Source: an uncultured Clostridia bacterium | Lineage (GTDB): Bacteria; Bacillota; Clostridia; Christensenellales; Borkfalkiaceae | Reading direction: 5' to 3' | Assembly (NCBI GenBank): GCA_934254825.1 | Contig: CAKQMB010000001.1 | Span: 1 to 64,000 of the forward strand | Length of the DNA stretch: 64,000 nt | Part shown: positions 32,501 to 41,742 of the stretch, in pieces | How the letters are laid out: every line of letters begins with the position of its first letter | Position numbering within the stretch: the stretch's first letter is position 1 | Position numbers and translations under genes: made by a program | The notes under the pieces: model-generated | Database searches by the model: none | The model's input: only the letters and a program-made list of their open reading frames with translations | Told to the model about the DNA's origin: nothing

Positions 32501-33661
32501 TTATTCCTCGTATAAATAGCAGGAAACGAAATGCTCGTCGTTAATCTTGATTTCTTTCGGGTATGCCCCGCTGCATTTCCCTATACATTTCGAGCATCTG
32601 TTCTTGAAATAACAGTTGTTCGGGAGGTTTATCGGGTTCGGAACCTGCCCCGGTATCGAATAAAGCGGAGCGTTGGAGTCCGAAGTTATAAGCGGTTTAC
32701 TCTTCTGCAAACCCATAGTGTACGGATGCAAGGGGTTATGGAAAATCTCCTTTGCCGAGCCGCGTTCGATGACCTTGCCCGCGTACATTACGACTACTTC
32801 GTCCGCCATTTCGGCGATAACCCCGAGGTCGTGAGTGATGAGCATTATCGAACAGCCCTGTTTTTCCTGCAAATCCTTCAAAAGTTCGAGAATTTGCGCC
32901 TGAATGGTAACGTCGAGAGCCGTTGTAGGTTCGTCCGCAATGATAAGCTTGGGATTGCCCGCAAGCGCCATCGCTATCATTACCCTTTGACGCATACCGC
33001 CCGAAAGTTCGTGCGGGTAAGCGGCGTAAAAACGCTCGGGCATCGAAATTCCGACTTTTTTGAGCATTTCGATACTGTAAGTCTTTACTTCTTCTTTGGA
33101 AAGTTCGGGCTTATGCAAAAACGATACCTCGTCGAGCTGATAACCTATCGTGAAAACGGGGTTTAAGCTCGTCATAGGCTCCTGGAAAATCATCGTTATG
33201 TCCTGTCCGCGGATTTTGTGCATCGCTTCGGTGGGCATTTTCGTTACGTCGTAGCCGAGTTTCTTTCCGTCCGCGTTATAACCCGCTTTGTCGGAATTAA
33301 ACCTTATCGCCCCGCCCGTTATCTGACCTTGCGGAGCGGCGACGAGCTGCATTATGGAAAGCGAAGTTACGCTTTTTCCGCAGCCCGACTCCCCTACGAC
33401 GCCCACGATTTTATTTTTCGGAATGGAGAACGAAACGCCGTCTACCGACTTTACCGTTCCTCTGTCCGTGAAAAAGCTCGTGTGAAGATCGTCTATTTCT
33501 ACGATATTGTTTTCGTCGTTCATGGGTGCGGTATACTCGGCTTCGGTGCGTTTAACGCGCTTTTGAGCCTCGTAGTATCGCATTTGTTTAACATTATATT
33601 TTATTATTTCACGGCTCTCTTTTATAGTGAGGTAATCCGTATTTTTCTGTTTTTTAATCAT
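32501..33661 (-). CDS. oppD: Oligopeptide ABC transporter ATPase (OppD-like)
   Basis: 386 aa. Walker A is GESGCGKSV (89-97), the signature LSGGMRQR (219-226) and Walker B IADE (241-244). The C-terminal Cys motif NNCYFKNRCSKCIGKC is present. An N-terminal extension of about 50 basic residues precedes the usual start near NNIVEIDDLHTSFF. GAGGTG at good spacing before ATG 33661 supports translation of the extension. The 74-base gap to the OppF gene holds no gene. Confidence 0.92.
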   Translation of the reverse strand: MIKKQKNTDYLTIKESREIIKYNVKQMRYYEAQKRVKRTEAEYTAPMNDENNIVEIDDLHTSFFTDRGTVKSVDGVSFSIPKNKIVGVVGESGCGKSVTSLSIMQLVAAPQGQITGGAIRFNSDKAGYNADGKKLGYDVTKMPTEAMHKIRGQDITMIFQEPMTSLNPVFTIGYQLDEVSFLHKPELSKEEVKTYSIEMLKKVGISMPERFYAAYPHELSGGMRQRVMIAMALAGNPKLIIADEPTTALDVTIQAQILELLKDLQEKQGCSIMLITHDLGVIAEMADEVVVMYAGKVIERGSAKEIFHNPLHPYTMGLQKSKPLITSDSNAPLYSIPGQVPNPINLPNNCYFKNRCSKCIGKCSGAYPKEIKINDEHFVSCYLYEE

Positions 33662-33682
33662 CTGACACCTCGTTAAAAGACC

Positions 33683-34798
33683 TTACTTTCTTGCCTTGGG
33701 ATCCATTGCGTCACGCAGACCGTCGCCGACAAAGTTAAATCCGAGAACCGCTATAACTATCATTATACCTGCGGGAAGCCAAACGTTTACATGATACTGC
33801 AAAATTTCGCGGATATCCGCTTTCGCGATCATCGTACCCCAGGCTGCCTTCGGGTGCTGAATACCGAGTCCTAAATACGAAAGCGTAGACTCGTACAAAA
33901 TTACGCTTCCTAAGCCCAACGTCATCGAAACGATAAGCTGAGGCATGACGTTCGGAAGAAGGTGAACGAAAATTCTCCTCCATACGGGTATACCCATAAC
34001 TTCCGTCGCCGTCATATATTCCTGCTCCCTGAGCATGAGTATCTGACCTCTTACGAGCCTTGCCACGCCGCTCCAACTGAATATGGTTATCATCGCCATC
34101 AAAAGGTATATCTGAGCGTTAGATTCCGGGGGAATCTCCCACGATTTGATAACCGACGCGGCTATAAGCAAAATGGGAAGCGTAGGCACGCAGTTGAATA
34201 TATCGACTATTCTCATTATGATCTGATCGACCACTCCGCCGAAATAGCCCGCTATTCCGCCGAGTATTACGCCGATAAGCGTTTCGAGAATTACTACTAT
34301 AAAGCCGATGGTAAGCGATATTTTACCGCCGTACATAAGTCTTGTAAAAACGTCCATACCTTCGTCGTCCGTTCCGAGAAGGTGATCCCACGAGATATCC
34401 TGATATCTTCTTACGGGAAGCCATATCGAAACGACTTCGGTCGCGGTAATTTCGTTGCCGTCTTCGTCTTCGTAAATTCTTACGATTTCGTTTTCGTCCA
34501 GAATAGGTCTTTCGTCACGTTCGGTTTCACCCCATTTCGTGTAGATTTTGGGTCCGAGGAAAGAGAACGCGAACAAAAACGCTATCATTATAAGTCCGAC
34601 AATGGAGAGTTTGGAACGGAAAAATCTTCTCATAACGAGTCTGAAAGGACTCATTTCCTTGTAGGTTTCGAGTTCTTTCACTTCCGTTTCGGCTTTGACT
34701 TCCTCCGCGGCTATTTTTTCGGCTTCCGTTTCCCCGCTTGCCTTATCGGCTTTTTTCACTTCTTCTTCGGCGATTATTTCGATTTCTTTTTCATCCAT
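33683..34798 (-). CDS. oppC: Oligopeptide ABC transporter permease (OppC-like)
   Basis: 371 aa from ATG 34798, which has TTGGAG upstream and begins five bases after the OppB stop; an in-frame TTG at 34813 would overlap OppB. An acidic N-terminal tail of about 55 residues (EIIAEEEVKKADK) comes before the first membrane helix (LSIVGLIMIAFLFAFSFLGP). The permease core has the LGTDDEGMDVFTRLMYGGKISLTIG segment typical of OppC and the EAA loop TATEVMGIPVWRRIFVHLLPNVMPQLI, with about six helices. It forms the pore with OppB. Confidence 0.92.
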   Translation of the reverse strand: MDEKEIEIIAEEEVKKADKASGETEAEKIAAEEVKAETEVKELETYKEMSPFRLVMRRFFRSKLSIVGLIMIAFLFAFSFLGPKIYTKWGETERDERPILDENEIVRIYEDEDGNEITATEVVSIWLPVRRYQDISWDHLLGTDDEGMDVFTRLMYGGKISLTIGFIVVILETLIGVILGGIAGYFGGVVDQIIMRIVDIFNCVPTLPILLIAASVIKSWEIPPESNAQIYLLMAMITIFSWSGVARLVRGQILMLREQEYMTATEVMGIPVWRRIFVHLLPNVMPQLIVSMTLGLGSVILYESTLSYLGLGIQHPKAAWGTMIAKADIREILQYHVNVWLPAGIMIVIAVLGFNFVGDGLRDAMDPKARK

Positions 34799-34802
34799 AT
34801 GT

Positions 34803-36299
34803 TTAATCTCCAAGTTTAACTCTCGGGTCTACTACCGAATACATAATATCCGAAAGAAGCGTTCCCAAAACCGTAAGCACGGCGAGGAACATATTGTAAC
34901 CCATTACGAACGGTACGTCGCCTTCGTACAAAGCCTGATATGCGAGACCGCCGATACCGTTTATGCTGAACACTTTTTCCGTTATCATCATTCCGCCGAA
35001 AAGCGAAGGAAGAATACCGGCAAGAAGAGTTGCGAGAGGTATGAGCGTGTTTCTGAACGCGTGCTTGTAAATAACGGTTTTTTCGGATAAACCTTTCGCT
35101 CTCGCCGTTCTTATGTAATCGGAACTCAGAACTTCGAGCATGTTCGTTCTCGTGTAACGCATAAGTCCGCCGAGCGAAAGAATTACGTTGACGAAAATCG
35201 GAAGCACGAGGTGGTGAAGCATATCGCCGAGGTTCATAAAGAAGCCCGCGAAAGTCGCCGTGTCGTAAGTTTTGCTCGTATCGACGAGTTTTGACGGCGG
35301 GAACCAACCCAGATCCACCGCAAACACCTTAACGACGATTGCCGCAAAGAAGTATGTGGGGAGCGAAATACCTATCATCGTAAGCACCGTTACGGTGTAA
35401 TCTCTGAAAGTGTACTGATGCGTCGCGCTGGTTATGCCGAGAGGAATAGCGATAAGGAACTGCAAAATAGTCGCAATCAACGCTATCGAGAACGATATCC
35501 ACATATTCTCGCCGATAACTTCCGCAACGGGTCTCTGATACTTGAAGGATTTTCCGAGATCGCCTTTCATAAGATTGCCTATCCAGGTGAAATATCCCGA
35601 GAAAATCGAGCCGAGTTTCTGCCAGCCGGTCGCGACCGTGTATTTCGCAACGCCCTCGGAAAGCGCGTTCGTGAACTCGCCGGTAGTTTCGTCGAAATCG
35701 TCCGTCATTTCGGAAACGCTTATTAAAAATTCTTTGTTTTCCGTAAGCGTTACTCTATACTGCCCCGTGGAAAAAAGATTTTTTCTGATCGTTTTTTCCG
35801 TGGTGATTTTATTTCCGTCATCGTCTACCGTTTCGACCGTTTCCGTTTCGTTGATGAAGATAATAACCCTGTAAAACATTCCGTCCGAGGTTTTGGAAAG
35901 TTCCATGGTGTAATCGCCTTTTTTGAACTTTCCGGCAACGAATTCGTAAGCGTTTCCGCCCTCTTCGACGGCTCTGTCGTGATTGGCGATCTTAACCTTT
36001 CTCGTGTAAACGCCCGAAAGGTCGTATTCCTTGTCTTTTTCGCCGTTTTCGCCTTTGACGGTAGTTTTGAAACCGTCTTTAAGCTCGACTTCGAGGTATG
36101 CTTCGGGCATGGTAAGACCGTAAAGTTCCTTGAAGTTATCGATATCGTCCTCCGTAAGCGTGGACGTGTTAAGCTTCGGCAAATACGTTCTGTCGACGAA
36201 GTCGTTGGGCATCATTCTTACGAGAGAATAAATGATAACGGATACGCCGAGCAAAATTATCACGGAAATACCGAGTCTTTTGAGAATGTATTTTAACAT
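34803..36299 (-). CDS. oppB: Oligopeptide ABC transporter permease (OppB-like) with large extra domain
   Basis: 498 aa, whereas OppB is usually about 310. The first helix (LGISVIILLGVSVIIYSLVRMMP) is followed by an inserted region of about 190 residues (about 40-225), rich in beta strands and charged residues (KDGFKTTVKGENG, KKGDYTMELSKTSDGMFYRVIIF), which would lie outside the membrane. The standard core then resumes with GDLGKSFKYQRPVAEVIGENM, five further helices and the EAA loop DYIRTARAKGLSEKTVIYKHAFRNTL. The insert could touch the equally enlarged binding protein. A hairpin separates it from the OppA gene. Confidence 0.9.
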   Translation of the reverse strand: MLKYILKRLGISVIILLGVSVIIYSLVRMMPNDFVDRTYLPKLNTSTLTEDDIDNFKELYGLTMPEAYLEVELKDGFKTTVKGENGEKDKEYDLSGVYTRKVKIANHDRAVEEGGNAYEFVAGKFKKGDYTMELSKTSDGMFYRVIIFINETETVETVDDDGNKITTEKTIRKNLFSTGQYRVTLTENKEFLISVSEMTDDFDETTGEFTNALSEGVAKYTVATGWQKLGSIFSGYFTWIGNLMKGDLGKSFKYQRPVAEVIGENMWISFSIALIATILQFLIAIPLGITSATHQYTFRDYTVTVLTMIGISLPTYFFAAIVVKVFAVDLGWFPPSKLVDTSKTYDTATFAGFFMNLGDMLHHLVLPIFVNVILSLGGLMRYTRTNMLEVLSSDYIRTARAKGLSEKTVIYKHAFRNTLIPLATLLAGILPSLFGGMMITEKVFSINGIGGLAYQALYEGDVPFVMGYNMFLAVLTVLGTLLSDIMYSVVDPRVKLGD

Positions 36300-36324
36300 A
36301 TTTTATCCTTTTTTAACAACGAAC

Positions 36325-36370
36325 CCTCGCGCCCTTTTTCGAAATAAATTATCCGATAAAAAGCGCGAGG
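36325..36370. other. Stable hairpin between oppA and oppB
   Basis: Arms CCTCGCGC (36325-36332) and GCGCGAGG (36363-36370) are extended inward by CTTTTT/AAAAAG. It lies in the 96-base gap between the OppA stop and the OppB start. Such hairpins usually protect the upstream binding-protein mRNA and lower downstream expression. Confidence 0.6.
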
Positions 36371-36395
36371 TCGGTGAAGATCGGGTTTTTACTTA

Positions 36396-39344
36396 TTATC
36401 TCTCGATAAGAGACATAGAAGTAAGAGTGCTTGTGAGACCTTTGAACGAGGTCGGATTCTGATAGAACGTGTTTGCGTCTATCTTATACTGGTTATATGC
36501 GAACAAATCCTTTCTCTGGTAAGTGGGAAGCTCTACGGCGAGTTCCATTATCTTATCGAGCGCGTCGGCATATATCGGCTTACGAACGTTCTGATCGGTG
36601 CTTTCTCTGCCCTTATCGATAAGTTCGGAAAGTTTTACTATGATATTTCTTTCTTCCGAATATTTATCGCCCGTAGCTTGAAGAATTTCACGATAACCCC
36701 AGTTAAGAACGGAAGTTGCCTTGGAATCCTTATGATATACCTGGTACATATCGGGGTCGATCGTGGAACTCCACGCCGCCGCCCATACGGTCAAACCGCC
36801 GCTTGCGAGAAGCAAAAGCGCGTCCTTATCGTTTTTAACGGTTATCGAGAAGCCGACTTTATCGAGAAGTACTTTGGCTTTCGTCATCGTTCCGAATGCC
36901 GGGTGATCGTTGGAGTCGCCCGCAACGGTGAACGTATATTTAAGTTCGTCGCTCTTTCCGCCGGAGTCTTTGGAATAAATTCCGCTTCCGCCGAGCGTAT
37001 ATCCGTCTTCTTCGACGAGCATCTGCAAGTAAGCTATCTGCTGAGCTTCGCTAAGAGTAGCATTGCCGCTTTCTACCGCCTGCTTCGAAAGCGCGCCGTC
37101 GTTTATCAAACCGAGAATATAATCTCTGTATTCGCCGTACACTGCGTATTTATATCCTTTACCCTGCGTTTCGAGAAGGTTCTTCGGGATAGTTCCGCCG
37201 ATATACGGATAGTAAGGAATTACTTCGTCGGGATATGCCCAGTTCGTGGTGGACATAGGACGGTTGATGGCGGTTGCCATAGTTTTATAATACTTAACGC
37301 ATTCGTTGGTATCGAGAGCGTGCATTATCGCTCTTCTTACATGAATACCGGGGACTTTACCTGCGTTGATACCGATATAACCGTAACCGCTCGTTTCGAC
37401 TTCGTTATGTTTTATACCCTTGCTGTCGAGAGTTTTGATCGTATCGGGGTTTGCGTTCGGCTCGATGAAATCGGCGTGCTTTGTTTCAAGGTTGTCGATC
37501 ATGTTGTTTGCGGAAAGAACGCTGTATCTTATTCTGTTGATTTTCGCAACGTGATACTCTTTTCCGTCGGGAGCCGTTTTAGTCCAGTCGGAACCGTCTT
37601 CGTTCTTGTTCTTAGCGAGATCGTAGTAAGGATTGCGCTCATAGCAGATAAGACCGATACCGCCGTTGAACGTACCCTTATCTTTGGAAACCTGGTTGAG
37701 ATCGACGTTCGCGTCGGTTGCGGTTTTCAGAAGTCCGCCGCCGGAAAATGCCGCCGCATATGCGCCCGCGCCTACGGGAACGCCGTTTTTGTCGGAGTTT
37801 TTCAAAACGTTTTCGAAGAATTCCGAACTACCGTATTCAACGCCGAAGTTTTCTTCATAGTCGAACTTGGCAATATGTTCCGCATCCGAATAATAATACA
37901 TCGGAGCGACGCCGATACCGAAGTTCCATATAGCTTTCGGGTCAACTTTGTTGATCGTTATCGAAAGTACTTCGTTTCCTTTGGTTACCGAGCCGTCTGC
38001 GGCATATTCGGGTTTTTCGTAAGTCGTGGAATTGCCTTCGTCGTCCGTCAGAGTGAACGCCTCGTCCTTATTGACGAATTTGATACCGGAGATATTCTTG
38101 AACTGTCTCTTCGAGCTGTCGCTGTAATATTTTGCGAGTTCGTCGCCCGTAAGGTAGTTGAAGAGGTTTGCGGAAGTCGCGCTCCAATACTGAACGACCT
38201 GATCCGCCTTGTCGGGAAGCCAGTCTTTTCTTACATAGCTTACGATTTCGGCTACAACGGCTTTTATCTGATCGCCTTTATTGCTTGCCGTGCTGTTTTC
38301 CGCGTCCGCAAGCTTCTTTTCAAGGTCTGCCACGACGCTTTCGGGGATTTTATAAGTAAACTTGTTCTCTTTTTCGTCGAACGTTATCATTCCTTCGTTA
38401 TAGAAGAACATCTGAACGTCGCTCGTAAGTTTAAGGTCGCTCTTGACCTTTTTGTTGTTTTTATCTTTGTAATAGAAATCGAGATCGCTCCATGCGCCCT
38501 TAGCCGCGTTGAAGTCGGATTGAAGTTCTGCTTCGAAATACTGAACCGCTTTGTCGTAATCGGCAAGAATGTTCGCGTAAGCTTCGTTTCCGCTGTTTTT
38601 CGAGAACTTGTCAAGCTCTTCTCTGAGCTGTTTTTCGCTCGAAAACTTTTTGCTTCCGCCGAGATCGTCTTTGATCGTGTTGTACGCGTCGACAAGGTTT
38701 TCTATTCTGTCTCTTGCGGCATTTTCAAAGGTAACCATGAAGTTATCCTGCTCGCTTTCTTCCGTCGTCTGCGTTCTGTACTCTTTAAGTCCGACTATAT
38801 CGGTAGAATACATCGTGCTGGAACCGGAATAAACGGGATCTAGATAAACGTAGAAGTTAAACAATACGTCTTTCATCGTAAGGGGCGAACCGTTCGAGAA
38901 CTTGATATTGTTTTTCAAAACGAAATAATAAGTCGTCGTATCTCCCGAAGCCGCGCTGTTATGAACGATTTTAACGTCTTTCGCGATTACTTCTTCGTCG
39001 TCGCCGTAAGCGGGGTTACCCTTTGCGTCGTTGGTTAAAAGACTGAGCTGAGTCATACCGAGAATGGTTCCGTCCGTTCCCGAAGTGTAGAAAAACGGGT
39101 TGAAAACGCCGTCTACTTCGAGCGTGGAGAAAATAAGCGGGTCTTTCTCGTTATCGTAAGTATCGTGCGGTCCCGTGCTGTCGCCCGTACTGTCGTTTCC
39201 TGCGCTGCTGCCGTTGCAGGACGATACGCCGAGAATAATTCCCGTCGCCGCGCCGCCTATTATAACAACGCACAAGACGATGGCGATTACTTTTCTCGCT
39301 ACGCTTACCGCAAGAAAGTTTTTAATCTTTTCGAAAAATTTCAT
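36396..39344 (-). CDS. oppA: Oligopeptide ABC transporter substrate-binding protein (OppA-like, oversized)
   Basis: 982 aa, well above the 500-600 usual for family 5 binding proteins. The N-terminus has a hydrophobic segment and lipobox GVSSC (about residues 39-43), then a Gly/Ser/Asp linker. Family features are DPLIFSTLEVDGVFNPFFYTSGTDG, KDVKIVHN ... KNNIKFSNGSPLTMKDVLFNFYVYLDP, GYIGINAGKVPGIHVRRAIMHALD and the late AGDSNDHPAFGTMTKAKVLLDKVGF. A charged helical insert (about 195-415, with NIKDD/DKFSKN-type helices) accounts for the extra length. It captures peptides for OppBCDF. AAAGGAG precedes ATG 39344. The ligand is unknown. Confidence 0.88.
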   Translation of the reverse strand: MKFFEKIKNFLAVSVARKVIAIVLCVVIIGGAATGIILGVSSCNGSSAGNDSTGDSTGPHDTYDNEKDPLIFSTLEVDGVFNPFFYTSGTDGTILGMTQLSLLTNDAKGNPAYGDDEEVIAKDVKIVHNSAASGDTTTYYFVLKNNIKFSNGSPLTMKDVLFNFYVYLDPVYSGSSTMYSTDIVGLKEYRTQTTEESEQDNFMVTFENAARDRIENLVDAYNTIKDDLGGSKKFSSEKQLREELDKFSKNSGNEAYANILADYDKAVQYFEAELQSDFNAAKGAWSDLDFYYKDKNNKKVKSDLKLTSDVQMFFYNEGMITFDEKENKFTYKIPESVVADLEKKLADAENSTASNKGDQIKAVVAEIVSYVRKDWLPDKADQVVQYWSATSANLFNYLTGDELAKYYSDSSKRQFKNISGIKFVNKDEAFTLTDDEGNSTTYEKPEYAADGSVTKGNEVLSITINKVDPKAIWNFGIGVAPMYYYSDAEHIAKFDYEENFGVEYGSSEFFENVLKNSDKNGVPVGAGAYAAAFSGGGLLKTATDANVDLNQVSKDKGTFNGGIGLICYERNPYYDLAKNKNEDGSDWTKTAPDGKEYHVAKINRIRYSVLSANNMIDNLETKHADFIEPNANPDTIKTLDSKGIKHNEVETSGYGYIGINAGKVPGIHVRRAIMHALDTNECVKYYKTMATAINRPMSTTNWAYPDEVIPYYPYIGGTIPKNLLETQGKGYKYAVYGEYRDYILGLINDGALSKQAVESGNATLSEAQQIAYLQMLVEEDGYTLGGSGIYSKDSGGKSDELKYTFTVAGDSNDHPAFGTMTKAKVLLDKVGFSITVKNDKDALLLLASGGLTVWAAAWSSTIDPDMYQVYHKDSKATSVLNWGYREILQATGDKYSEERNIIVKLSELIDKGRESTDQNVRKPIYADALDKIMELAVELPTYQRKDLFAYNQYKIDANTFYQNPTSFKGLTSTLTSMSLIER

Positions 39345-39402
39345 TGTCTTTTTGCTCCTTTATTTTTTCGTGTATTTTTAACGTGATTTGTATTTTCCCG
39401 GT

Positions 39403-40671
39403 TCAGGCGTTTTCTTTCGCCAATTCGATTTTTTCGCCTTTTCTGCTTTCCGTCGAAGCGATCACGAAATCGCATCCGTCGATCTTTACGTTTTCCGTCG
39501 TTCTTGCGTAAACGTGTTCGGCTTCGTAGAAGAAGGGTTTTTCTTCGTCGCCTCTTAACTTGCTTGCGATTATCTTGACCGAAACGTTGACGTTCGTTAT
39601 TTCCGCGTTGTAAATGTTATCCGCGAAAGACGAAACGTAAAGTTCGGAGATCGAGTCGTTTCCGACGTCCGCGTTTATCGTAACGTCCGTAAAGTTCACG
39701 TTTGAAATCTTTATCGGGTTTGCCGCATTCGCTTCGCCCGCGGCTCCGATATCGGCAAAAATACTTGCCGTCATAGGCGCGTTTATCTTATCCATATACG
39801 AGCGGCTGATCGCAAAGTTGCTTACAGAATACTTCGTTCCTTTGTTTTCGGGGTCGTAAGAATGAATTCCGAGATAGTTGAACGTGCCGTTTTTATCGGT
39901 AGCGAACGCGTTTCTGAAACTGTCGCCGAGAGTTTTTCCGCCGCAATCTATATCGTTCATCAGAAGAAGCGTTTTACCTTTCAGTTTGTTTGCGCTGTCC
40001 GACAAATTCGCGAAATCGTCGTAAGAATACAAAAGAAGATAATCGCCTTCGATATATTCGGCGTAAACCTTTATCGTAACGTCCGTATCGGACTCTCTAA
40101 GATTGCCCTTCTCGTCGAAATATGCCGCGTAATCGTTTTCGTCCGGTTTGATACTCTTATACAAAAGAGTGTAACCGTCTCTCGTGTCGGCGGCGTCTAT
40201 TATAGCGTCGAGACTGAAATCGAAAGAAAGAAGCGGTCTCGCAACAGAGGTGTTCACCTCTTCGAACTGCCCGTCTTTCATATAACCGATACTGTAAATA
40301 TACTGCGTTTTCTTCGCCCAGTTGGCGTAAAGCGTAACGCCTTCGTCGCCTACGGTATCGTTATCGAAATCCCAGGGTTCGGTAAACTCCGCGTCTTTAT
40401 ACCAGCCCGCGAAATTATATCCGAGTCTTTCGACTTTCGCCGTTCCGTCGCTCCCTATGGGTATGGCTTTTATAAGACGCTTCGCGCCGTCGGGGTATTT
40501 GTAGTACACGACAACGTCTTCCTCGCTGTTTTTGTATGTACCCTCGTTGAGATTATATATGACCTTTATTCCTCTGTCTTCTCCGTTTCCCGAACAGGAC
40601 GAGAAAACAAACAAAGATAAGGCACATATAACAGCCGAAATTAAAATTGCGAATAATTTGAATTTTTTCAT
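39403..40671 (-). CDS. Lipoprotein with an InlB-type B repeat, first gene of the opp operon
   Basis: 422 aa from ATG 40671, which has AGGA just upstream; a longer reading into the upstream tandem repeats is spurious. The signal peptide ends in lipobox VFSSC. One Listeria/Bacteroides-type repeat is clear (VIYNLNEGTY ... GYNFAGWYKDAEFTEPWDFDND ... VTLYANWAKK). The C-terminal half is beta-rich and resembles GLUG-type surface repeats (LKGKTLLLMNDIDCGGKTLG, FNYLGIHSYD). It has a leader of about 270 bases from the promoter at 40945-40973. It is probably surface-attached with a binding role; why it leads a transporter operon is unclear. Confidence 0.7.
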   Translation of the reverse strand: MKKFKLFAILISAVICALSLFVFSSCSGNGEDRGIKVIYNLNEGTYKNSEEDVVVYYKYPDGAKRLIKAIPIGSDGTAKVERLGYNFAGWYKDAEFTEPWDFDNDTVGDEGVTLYANWAKKTQYIYSIGYMKDGQFEEVNTSVARPLLSFDFSLDAIIDAADTRDGYTLLYKSIKPDENDYAAYFDEKGNLRESDTDVTIKVYAEYIEGDYLLLYSYDDFANLSDSANKLKGKTLLLMNDIDCGGKTLGDSFRNAFATDKNGTFNYLGIHSYDPENKGTKYSVSNFAISRSYMDKINAPMTASIFADIGAAGEANAANPIKISNVNFTDVTINADVGNDSISELYVSSFADNIYNAEITNVNVSVKIIASKLRGDEEKPFFYEAEHVYARTTENVKIDGCDFVIASTESRKGEKIELAKENA

Positions 40672-40678
40672 ATTTTTC

Positions 40679-40814
40679 CTGCAAATTAAATGTTTTTTGC
40701 GCTTTTTATTTTTTCTGCAAACCAAATGTCTTTGCGCTTCTTATTTTTTCTGCAAACTAAATGTTTTTGCGATTTTTATTTTTCCCGCAAACCAAATGTC
40801 TTTTGCGCTTTTAT
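40679..40814. repeat. Four tandem copies of a 35-36 bp repeat in the leader of the opp operon
   Basis: Copies start at about 40679, 40715, 40750 and 40785, each of the form CTGCAAACCAAATGTCTTTG followed by CGCTT and a T/A tail. They differ by a few substitutions and one-base length changes and have no spacers between them. They lie inside the transcribed leader, directly before the ribosome binding site of the lipoprotein gene. Confidence 0.85.
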
Positions 40815-40944
40815 CGTGTTTTAAGGGTTATGTTATTAAACTTTTCGGACGCATTATTATCGCATAACAAAGTGTATACACAAAGCGCATAATAAAACTA
40901 TTTATGCGTCGCACCGCGCAAAAACCCATTTTAGTACATTTTCT

Positions 40945-40973
40945 ATTGTATCATTTTTCGTAATTTTAGTCAA
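40945..40973 (-). promoter_or_regulatory. Promoter of the lipoprotein-opp operon
   Basis: TTGACT (40968-40973) and TACAAT (40945-40950) are 17 bases apart on the minus strand with TGA before the -10. The expected start near 40938 gives a leader of about 267 bases. The leader includes the palindrome GTGTATACAC (about 40872-40881), a GCATAA/TTATGC pair and the four tandem repeats. Confidence 0.75.
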
Positions 40974-41187
40974 ACAATTTCCTCCGAAATGCCTTGCACG
41001 GGTTGATTTATATACATTTATTTGCTTATATTTGATATAAATTACACTTATATTGCATTGTTTTATGCAATTATGCGTTTTAAAATTGCACTTTATGCAT
41101 TATAATACACCTCAACAAGCTTTTGTATCTGTTTTTCAAAAAACGGAGATTAAAAGGCTTCTCCTGCCCGACCAAGCTTCCCGCAGG

Positions 41188-41208
41188 CGGGCGAACATTG
41201 TTCGCCCC
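41188..41208. repeat. Palindromic intergenic element
   Basis: GGGCGAACA and TGTTCGCCC form a near-perfect palindrome inside CCGCAGGCGGGCGAACATTG and TTCGCCCCTACG. I recall the same GGGCGAACA-type palindrome as a common dispersed repeat between genes of gut Clostridia; copy number here cannot be tested. Confidence 0.55.
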
Positions 41209-41414
41209 TACGATTTTTTATGTAAATCTTCTTTATTTTTTCTTACATTCACTAACTAAAAAAACGAGCATTGAAAGGCTTCTCCCGATAGATTTACTTT
41301 TTCAGAGCAATAACTTATTCGGGGAGAAGCTGACGGCGGAGCCGGCTGATGAGGGGTTTTATATTACACTTTTTATATCTGTTTTTTTAAAAAAAACACT
41401 CAATCCCTCTTTTT

Positions 41415-41742
41415 GATATCTGTTTTTCAAAAAAAATAAATCACTTTCCCCTCATCCGTCGGCTTCGCCGCCACCTTCCCCCAATTTTAAGTGTTTCACT
41501 TTATCCGACCGCTTCTATGTGGGAAGGCTTTTCGATATTTGTTTTTCAAAAAAATAAATCACTTTCCCCCTCATCCGTCGGCTTCGCCGCCACCTTCCCC
41601 CGATTTTAAATGTTTCACTCTATCCGACCGCTTCTATGTGGGAAGGCTTCTTGATATTTGTTTTCAAAAACAAATCGCTTTCCACCTTCCCCCGATTTTA
41701 AGTGTTTCACTTTATCCCACCGCTTCTATGTGGGAAGGCTTT
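41415..41742. repeat. Three tandem copies of a ~119-bp repeat
   Basis: Units begin at GATATCTGTTTTTC (41415), GATATTTGTTTTTC (41534) and GATATTTGTTTTC (41653). Each contains TCATCCGTCGGCTTCGCCGC, then ACCTTCCCC, GTGTTTCACT and CGCTTCTATGTGGGAAGGCT. The third copy lacks the roughly 25-base TCATCCGTCGG part. GGCTTCGCCGCC can fold. There is no reading frame shared by all copies, so it is a non-coding array. Confidence 0.85.

Noticed and set aside
36678..38843. Very long open frames on the plus strand opposite large minus-strand genes (also 45860-48337, 50079-53324, 53898-56333)
   Set aside because: They are exact antisense shadows of genes with signal peptides and recognisable domains. Their products are low-complexity Phe/Arg/Tyr/Val mixtures without domains or ribosome binding sites.
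40679..40814. CRISPR-like repeat array
   Set aside because: The four units are directly adjacent with no unique spacers, and no cas gene is in the window. It is a plain tandem repeat.
41415..41742. Coding repeats in the 119-bp array
   Set aside because: Open frames change between copies, are under 90 codons, lack ribosome binding sites, and one copy has a deletion that breaks the frame.
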